The translations under genes and the position numbers were made by a program. The notes under the pieces are model-generated. The model did no database searches. It saw only the letters and a list, made by a program, of their open reading frames with translations, and was not told the origin of the DNA. Shown piece after piece: positions 57,730-64,000 of a stretch of 64,000 nt of DNA (the stretch's first letter is position 1; each line of letters begins with the position of its first letter). Source of the DNA: Siderastrea radians (lineage: Eukaryota; Cnidaria; Anthozoa; Scleractinia; Rhizangiidae); assembly GCA_964017195.1 (NCBI GenBank), contig OZ024894.1:1860501-1924500 (forward strand), read 5' to 3'.

Positions 57730-57904
57730 CTGGAGGTTTTTTATAAAACAGTCAATTGAAAAAGAAAAAGACTCATTACAGAACATCTTGTAATCGAAGA
57801 GCTTAGTCAAAACCATGCTATTGAAATGGTACCCCTTCCAAATACACAGGGTTGTCCCTAACAGCCGGCAGCCGGCAGAGTTAACCGGCTACTTGGGTCG
57901 TTTC

Positions 57905-58345
57905 ACTAATATAGGCAAGCGACATATGACAAACATATGAGTAACATATGAAAAACATATAAAAAAGATATGACATATGACAAAAACATATGAAATAGAT
58001 ACAGTTTGAAAATTCAAACATTTTCCAAAAATTTGCAATTTTCTGGGAAACATATGATAAACATATAACACATATTACAGGACATATAAGACATATAAGA
58101 CATATTGTCCAAAACATATGACTTAATATGTGACTCATATGTCAAAAGATTTGATAAAAGTATAAACATATGGCAAACATATAAAACATGTGTCATTGAC
58201 CTTCAATGACAATGCAAACATATGACACCAAATGAGAAACAAGTGACAGTTGTTGGATATCCTGACATCTGAGAAAACAAACATATGACTCGTGTGTGAC
58301 TCATATGTCAGCAGATTTCCACAACAGCGTAACATATGATATTCA
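57905..58345. repeat. Irregular CATATG-rich tract
   Basis: ACATATGA-like octamers recur dozens of times at irregular spacing. It looks like a degenerate satellite. Frames rich in Cys/Tyr/His/Met/Ile on the minus strand are by-products. Confidence 0.8.
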
Positions 58346-58922
58346 CATGTAATTAGCACCTGAAATTATAAATTACACTGAATATTGGACGCAAACCAGT
58401 GAAAAAACCTACCAAAAACCTTCATAAAAGCATGTAACAGAAAATTATCCTGTGAAAAGCCTGTGAATTTTGCAGGGCCTAAAAATCAGTTTAAAAACAT
58501 TCTCAATTTATTGGGAACTTTCAGGGAAAAAAGCTGTAAAAGAATTGACCTGTGAAAAAGGAAAATACGAACTGACTGACAGCAAACCTTTAAAAAAAGT
58601 GCAAAAAAGCCTGTGATAATCAAATAATAATATAGTTTTCAATATTGGTAGGTTCTTGTAGCCGCCGATTTAAAGCTCCATGTACAGAATCAGAATCATT
58701 TTAAATTAATCATTGAGACCTGATAAAAATCAGCCTTCAGATTATCTGTGCATCTAAATTGCACTACAACTTTTAAAACATACAATAAAACTGCAAAAAT
58801 ATAATCTCTTTTTCAGAAATAAATTAATTAAAGCTTGGTTGGTTTGAGTTCATGATCACTGGACTGACTCTAGCAAAGACAGAAGCTTAAGCTTAAATAT
58901 ATTCAGGATATATCATACTCAT

Positions 58923-59639
58923 ATGAAGACTCTTCACGTTGCACAGTTATTCAGTTGCAGTGTTGGAACAATAGCAAATATTGTAACTACTTTTATTCAT
59001 GTTTTGCATTCTATTTTATTTCAAGATACATGTATCATGACATCTGTTCCCCCTAGAGATAAAAATAAGCTATTTGCACCATCTTCATTTTCTCAGTTTA
59101 CTTCTTGTAGAATGGTTATTGACTGCACTGATATTGAGGTTGCAACCCCTAGCTTAATGAGTCAACAAAATGCTACATATTCAAGCTACAGGGGTTTGAA
59201 TTCATTCAAAGGCCATCATAGGAGTGGCACCAAATGCAGTTATCACTTATATAAGCAAGTTGTACCCTGGTGCAATTTCTGATAAGGCTATATTGTCCAG
59301 CAGTTGGGATTATTGAATCATTTTATGCCTGGGGATACGATTATGGCAGACAAGGGTTTTCTAATTCAAGATATTCTGCCAAATGGTGTTTCTTTTAACA
59401 TACCACCCTTTCTGAATAATGGTGTATTTACAGAAAGTGAGGCAAAGGCCACAAAATCGATTGCCAGAGCAAGGATCCATGTAGAGAGGGCAAACGCTAG
59501 GTTAAAAAAATTTAAAATATTAAGTTTCGTTCCCTCTTACCTACGCTGTTAGGCAGACATTCTTTTTCAACTGTGTGCCGCTCTCGTAAATTTACAGTTT
59601 CCACTCATCAAGGAAGGATGTGAAGCAACAGACTTTGAG
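58923..59639 (+). pseudogene. DDE_Tnp_4-type transposase, frameshifted
   Basis: CRMVIDCTDIEVATP supplies the first Asp. After a 1-nt shift near 59,215 the frame reads AIIGVAPNAVITYISKLYPG, then DTIMADKGFLI (second Asp) and ARIHVERANARLK (Glu). These match the D-D-E triad of DDE superfamily endonucleases used by Harbinger/ISL2EU transposons. The N-terminal helix-turn-helix (LFSCSVGTIANIV) is present. Broken and not expected to be active. Confidence 0.75.
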
Positions 59640-60082
59640 TGATTTTAATAATTTATTTAAATATCTGTATTGATTGTTCCTTAATAAAAGTTAACTGTTA
59701 CCAAGAAGAAATTTGATTTGCTGGTTACATTCACTAAATCTTATTGATTCCTGTGATTACATTTTAAAAACAAGAATTAAACTTTTCTAAAATTATGAGC
59801 ATCATGTAACCTGTGTCGAAGTATCCCTGACAGTGACAATTAGGGAGTCCTCCCTGGTTTCTTTATCAGAAACTAGTTATTCCATTTTGCTTTCCCTAGT
59901 GTCTATTGGTCCATAACAAGAGGTTGTGAATCGGCAATCCACTGGATGATATTTTTGATTGAACTCAGCCCACTCTACAACTACTGGTTACTATCTGGCT
60001 CATGGTGTAAACTCCTGGTAGGGGCACCTAAGGGAAGCTTGGGTGGGGTAATGCCACTGAGGCCTTCTATCCCTGACCCTTT

Positions 60083-60670
60083 TCAAGACAAAAACATATT
60101 CATTTTACATAAAAGTGCAACTCCAAGTAATGTTAACACCAGGTCCAACAATACCAGTCTCAGATTACCATAGCCCCTCCCCCCCCCAAAAAAAAGCCCA
60201 CTTTTATGTCCATTACTCAGATTAAAAATCTTGAAAAGATCAATTGCACTACAATTTTCCTTCCACTGTTTTTGGGAAAATGTGTTTGAGGTAAAATGTG
60301 TTAAGCGTGGGATGTTGGCTGCCCAATTTTCTTCCCTTTCTATTCTTAGAATAGCTACATCCTTTGTAGTCCATACAACAAAATAACCAAGCTTCCTGTG
60401 TGTGAAGTACATTTCTCCTTGGACCTGATGCCAATCAGACATGGTGTTTCCTCAATGCATACTGTCCACTTTCAGTTTTCTCAAGGCAAAATGTTTCTGA
60501 TTTGGCTGCCTCTTCGATGGTGAGGTTTCGTTCAGTGTATGGACGCTTGACCTCAAGAACAGTTTCATGGTCAACAATGCCACCCGGAGAAGCACCAAGA
60601 ATTCCAGAGGGATGAAACCAGATCCCAGTATCTTTCACTGTTTTTCCTATTCGCAGCGTGTTAAATCACC
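60083..60670 (-). pseudogene. YqaJ-type nuclease core, frameshifted
   Basis: DTGIWFHPSGILGASPGG followed by VLEVKRPYTERN, then, after a shift near 60,440, DWHQVQGEMYFTHRK and YFVVWTTKDVAI. This is the YqaJ (lambda-exonuclease-like) fold. The usual catalytic Asp in GASPDG is Gly here, which would disable it. Confidence 0.7.
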
Positions 60671-61011
60671 ATTGTACAGCTTTTACCCTGGATAAATCAT
60701 ATTCTCCAAGGAGAAGTTCTAGGAGTGAAGGGGTTTCTCTTTTTTTGCCTTGAGGACAGAACCGAAGTCACCCAAACAAACATTGTGAAGTTAGCTTTCA
60801 AGTTTCGGCACGTAACGACTCGAGCGCTACTAAAAATATGAATGTATCTACAACGCTATCACGCTAAAAAAAAATCTTCATATTTAATGAAAAAGTTCTT
60901 TATTATCTGTAGTTCTTATACAGAATCAAATAATTCAACTAGGCGAAAACACGCCGTGACAAATTAGTGACTTGAACCGACTTTAAAGCCGTTTCGTTCA
61001 GCTTAACTCAC

Positions 61012-61184
61012 CGTGACTTTATAAACCTTCTTTTTCATGCTTGCGTGTTCTTCTCCACGTAAAACGCCCTGTTGGTAAGTAAATGCCTCTACATGTTCTG
61101 ATTTGTAATGATTTTCTCCTTTTTGATGGATTTCGTTTCTTCTGAGAAGAAAGAAAGCAGCGAAGCGATAGAAAGCGACGCCAT
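61012..61184 (-). pseudogene. Probable first exon of the YqaJ gene
   Basis: MASLSIASLLSFFSEETK, then after a frame change a segment HVEAFTYQQGVLRGEEHAS ending KVYKVT at a GTGAGT donor. EAF...GxVRGxxHASM...Y.V segments are typical of the N-terminal part of metazoan YqaJ proteins I recall. Confidence 0.45.
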
Positions 61185-61429
61185 TTTGAATGGAATGCGC
61201 TTTTGTTTAGAACAGAAAATTTTGCTGTCATGACAACGTGACGTAATGGCTTTAGAACTCTATTTGCATTTTGTAGGCGTCTTGAAACGAAAAACGGATT
61301 TTGAGTTGTTGAACACAAGGATCGCTTCAAAGTTTGACTTTTAACCGGGTTGGTTGGTAAAAATGGTATGGCAATCGGGTGTTTGCTTAAAGAGAAATTT
61401 CAAAAGGTGAACCTATATATGTTACGGGA

Positions 61430-61515
61430 AACAGCAAATGTAGGCTCGATTTCCGCCGCTCTCTCGAGTCCGGTCTTTGTTCCTCCCCGAAAGAGACGGC
61501 TGGACGCGAGACCCG
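61430..61515. repeat. Diverged inverted repeat, left copy
   Basis: TGTAGGCTCGATTTCCGCCG...GACGGCTGGACGCG matches the complement of about 62,473-62,560, with the RecQ fragment between them. Confidence 0.5.
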
Positions 61516-62021
61516 TTGACCTTGTCTGTGACGTAATTCGAAAAAATTAATTTATGCGTCTCCGATGTCACTGGAAGTGAAATCGGACGCCAAATTTCTT
61601 GTTTATTTGGCATGCATCACGCGCCCGTGCCTACCCAAAAAATTTCGAATTTATAGTTTCTTCGGTACATTTCTGTACATTGCGAAATTGCTATAAATTT
61701 CTTCGATGTTCGAATGGATGGCTTAAAGTGCAAGCGATAATACTCCGAAAAAATTTAACTCTAATAGTGGATGCGTCTTAGTGGCTGCTAACAAACTGAC
61801 TTTCGAAAGAGAACTAAATTAAATGGAAAAGTCTCTGATTTGCGGGACTGAATTTGTCGAGTGTAAACGTGGACAGTTACATCCGTAACGGACGCTGTTA
61901 TCGAGATCTAAAGCGCCTTAAGAAGATCCGAGAAGATGCAAAAACTTTTCAACATTTATTGAAGGAAACGTTTACAACAAATAATCGCCCGAATCATTGT
62001 GTTCCTAGGGACTCTAGAATT

Positions 62022-62442
62022 TCACCGAGTGTTGCCGCGCCGTCGAAATCTCTTCGCCACGCAACAGATCAAGTAAGAGGAAAGGCCGATAAACTCAGCG
62101 CTGATTCCAACAGACTTCAGGTACCGCACTCGGTCTTGCATAAGAGAAGCCAGAGGAGAAATCACAAGGGCGATTGATTTCGCATTTGAGAACGGTCTTA
62201 CTGTGTCGAACACAATCGGGGCTGACGGAAAAATTCAATGACTTTCCCGATCCTGTTGGTTGAATAACGAACACATCTAAGCCGCTAACTAGCTTTTCAA
62301 GTGCCTCTCGCCGTAAATCTTTTAAATTCTCGATTTGAAACGTCTCCAAAACTCGCTCAAAAGCCGCATTCATCTTTTCCACTCTGATGACATATGATAA
62401 TTTTTGCGATAATGTTGCCAGACGAAAATCTGCAGGCGGCAA
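62022..62442 (-). pseudogene. RecQ-like helicase N-terminal fragment
   Basis: LKDLRREALEKLVSGLDVFV, QPTGSGKSL (Walker A) and, after a frameshift near 62,225, SIALVISPLASLMQDRVRYL and ISAEFIG (motif Ia and following). Only the first part of the helicase core is present. RecQ-like fragments are abundant in coral repeats. No further exons seen. Confidence 0.65.
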
Positions 62443-62472
62443 CCTGATTGGCTGAAACCAACAATAGAAATC

Positions 62473-62560
62473 AGACGCGTCCAGCCGCTATTTCGGGGGG
62501 ATGAGTGCGGGCTCATTTTCCCGAACAGCGGCTGGTAATCGAGCCTACAGCAAATGGTTA
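62473..62560. repeat. Diverged inverted repeat, right copy
   Basis: Complement of 61430-61515. It contains GGTAATCGAGCCTACAGC. Confidence 0.5.
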
Positions 62561-62915
62561 TTTGTTCTAAAACTACTGAAAACTTTGGAGCGACGTGGTC
62601 GATAATTTTTCCAGCGAGAGGAAGCGAGAGGAAGCTTCGCAACTCAGGTGAATAAAATTTACTTTGTTACTTGAGTTTTAAGTGTGTTTTGTCAATGAAC
62701 TAGAATTGTATTTGTCTCTTAAGATGTACATAATCGTCAGTCTTTCTTGTTCTGTGCGCTGAGCAACAGTTAAACTGCTTGTTTGGTGAATTGTTTACGA
62801 GCGGGTACTTTTATTCTGAGGGCCGGCTGATTGTGTTTCAACGTGCATGGAAAGTTTTCCTAAAATTTTGCCCTATGTGTTATAAACAAGTAATCGCATT
62901 GAGTCCTCGTACAAT

Positions 62916-62977
62916 TAAGGATAAATTTCACTTGTATTTTCAAAGTTTTCACAAATTGCCCTCGTCGCTGCGCGACC

Positions 62978-63015
<38 letters not shown>

Positions 63016-63030
63016 ATTTATCCTTAATTC
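62916..63030. mobile_element. 115-bp near-perfect hairpin
   Basis: ATTAAGGATAAATTTCAC...TATTTTCAAAGTTTTCACAA is mirrored by TTGTGAAAACTTTGAAAATA...GTGAAAATTTATCCTTAAT around a CG-rich loop. MITE or foldback, no coding capacity. Confidence 0.75.
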
Positions 63031-63779
63031 TACTCGGCCTCATGCGATTACATATACTAATCAAATCAGTCGAGGGAACAAGTGCCATTTGATGGCGAAA
63101 TCTTTTCTCCGCGAAAAGACTGAGCCCACGATTTTCGGCATTTGGCCAGTGGGCTATAATCCTCGAGGTCTCCATCACCTCGAGTGAAATATAGAACTCT
63201 GATTAATTAACTATTTAACTTGAAGGCCAGTTTATCGTTACTTCAAAAAACGGATAACTCTCAACTTGGAAAAAAGCAGATTGTTTGAAAATATTTATCA
63301 GGACAAACTACGTGCTCGCTATTAGTATTGGGTGACATCTATTTTGTTCATGACGGGCCGCACAGGTAAGAGCCAGTGTTAAAATGAAATCCACAAGTCA
63401 ACTGGGCGAGTGGTCTTTGAAATGTCTTGAGCATGGAATGGATGGGGAAACAAAACTACCACTCAGCGAGCACTGATTACTACCAACAACAACGATTTTG
63501 TCGTCGTGCTATCACTAGTTCCGTGCGTAATCCATTGTTAGGACCGAACTGATTCATAAGCTTAAGCAGGCTCACGGATTCAGATTCGCGGTATTCTTAT
63601 TCTTGACAATTTCAGTTTCACTTTATCACTATTTCAGTCTTGATAATGATGTCAGCGATATCGAAACATTGTCTTGCTTTAACTTTTGTATTTATAGCAA
63701 AATGCTACTCTACTCTCTTTAATAGAGGAACTGATATATTGTCGTTGTGTAGACCTGCTTCCACTTCTTATGGGAATTC
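63031..63779. other. Non-coding, retroelement-like fragment only
   Basis: GATGATGTCAGCGATATCGAAAC near 63,650 resembles Penelope-like or SINE tails. No gene recognised. Confidence 0.35.
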
Positions 63780-63845
63780 ATCAGTTGACCGAGTCAAGTC
63801 CGAGTCCGAGTCAAGTCCGAGTCCGAGTCAAATTGACCGAGTCAT
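63780..63845 (+). repeat. Minisatellite of GAGTCAAGTCC / GAGTCC units
   Basis: GACCGAGTCAAGTCCGAGTC repeats about three times in imperfect units. The open frame across it (SESESSPSPS) is probably incidental. Confidence 0.7.
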
Positions 63846-64000
63846 CGGTCAGCGGTTTGTAAATGACGAAAATACTGGGAACCATACAACCATCTTGCTG
63901 ATCGCATTTTGGATACATGTTTATCTTTCGGATCTGTATGAGGACCAGGAGGCCTTACAAGTGGGAATACGGCGGTAATGCAAAGATATGTTGCTAAAAT

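Larger units (their letters stand above)
49379..55598 (-). mobile_element. BEL/Pao LTR retrotransposon, 6.2 kb
   Basis: Two 317-bp LTRs (TG...CA), about four mismatches between them, bound gag-pol on the minus strand. ACTA is directly repeated at both flanks (49375-49378, 55599-55602). A primer site and polypurine tract are present. Domain order is gag with three zinc knuckles, aspartic protease, reverse transcriptase, RNase H, HHCC and DDE integrase, which is the BEL/Pao type. An in-frame TAA and one frameshift interrupt the polyprotein. It lies in an intron of the receptor gene, in the same orientation. Confidence 0.92.
58850..61190. mobile_element. ISL2EU-like DNA transposon remnant
   Basis: A DDE transposase on the plus strand and a YqaJ-type nuclease on the minus strand lie tail-to-tail, the gene pair that defines ISL2EU-type elements. 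Both carry frame breaks. Element ends were not identified. Confidence 0.65.

Noticed and set aside
57905..58345. Cys/Tyr-rich minus-strand frames resembling a secreted peptide
   Set aside because: They arise from CATATG-rich low-complexity DNA.
63640..63978. A 112-residue open frame with a hydrophobic start
   Set aside because: It spans a GAGTCC minisatellite and a retroelement-like tail; no independent support.

Overview
The window reads as an intron-bearing, repeat-rich animal genome, most probably a cnidarian and likely a stony coral. The basis is a TPR-CHAT (TTC28-like) gene, GT-AG introns, a mix of Polinton/Maverick, BEL/Pao, Penelope-like, Kolobok-like and ISL2EU-like elements, and many palindromic MITEs. 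The species cannot be named from the sequence alone.

Layout. (1) 56-8,453 (+): a seven-exon gene encoding about 1,681 residues, with about 25 TPR units of 40 residues followed by a CHAT protease-like domain. (2) 8.45-15.8 kb: no gene I can support, only MITEs and simple repeats. (3) 15,844-57,729 (-): exons of one host gene with a Thr/Ser-rich ectodomain, one membrane span and a tyrosine-rich tail that carries a canonically spaced ITAM-like motif. Its largest intron (17.1-48.4 kb) is almost wholly transposons. (4) Inside that intron, a Penelope-like GIY-YIG fragment is split by two large insertions only 33 bp apart. One is a 21.6-kb Polinton (17,885-39,464). The other is an 8.5-kb element with TTAA target duplications and long inverted repeats (39,498-48,037), which itself holds a THAP/Kolobok-like element with a LINE fragment in it. 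(5) A second intron of the host gene holds a 6.2-kb BEL/Pao LTR retrotransposon (49,379-55,598). (6) 58.9-61.2 kb: a decayed ISL2EU-like transposon (DDE transposase plus YqaJ nuclease). 62.0-62.4 kb: a RecQ-like helicase fragment.

The Polinton is the main system. It has inverted termini that are themselves palindromes. Its virion module comprises a packaging ATPase, a collagen/phage-tail-like fibre, a scaffold-like precursor with a PPPY motif, penton-like and major capsid proteins, two small basic precursors, an adenain-like protease, and a DUF5679/PLA2-like protein. Its replication and integration module comprises a retroviral-type integrase and a protein-primed family B polymerase, with several unknown small proteins. 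Three virion-type proteins share a hydrophobic-X-Gly-Ser-Gly-Ile site that fits adenovirus-type protease cleavage. Most genes start within a few bases of a TATA-like motif, often as TATACAATG. Capsid, ATPase and fibre frames are open. Polymerase, integrase and some small genes carry frameshifts or TAA stops, and the PLA2-like gene is split by another TTAA element. Many breaks sit in homopolymers, and a host exon has similar breaks, so some may be assembly errors.
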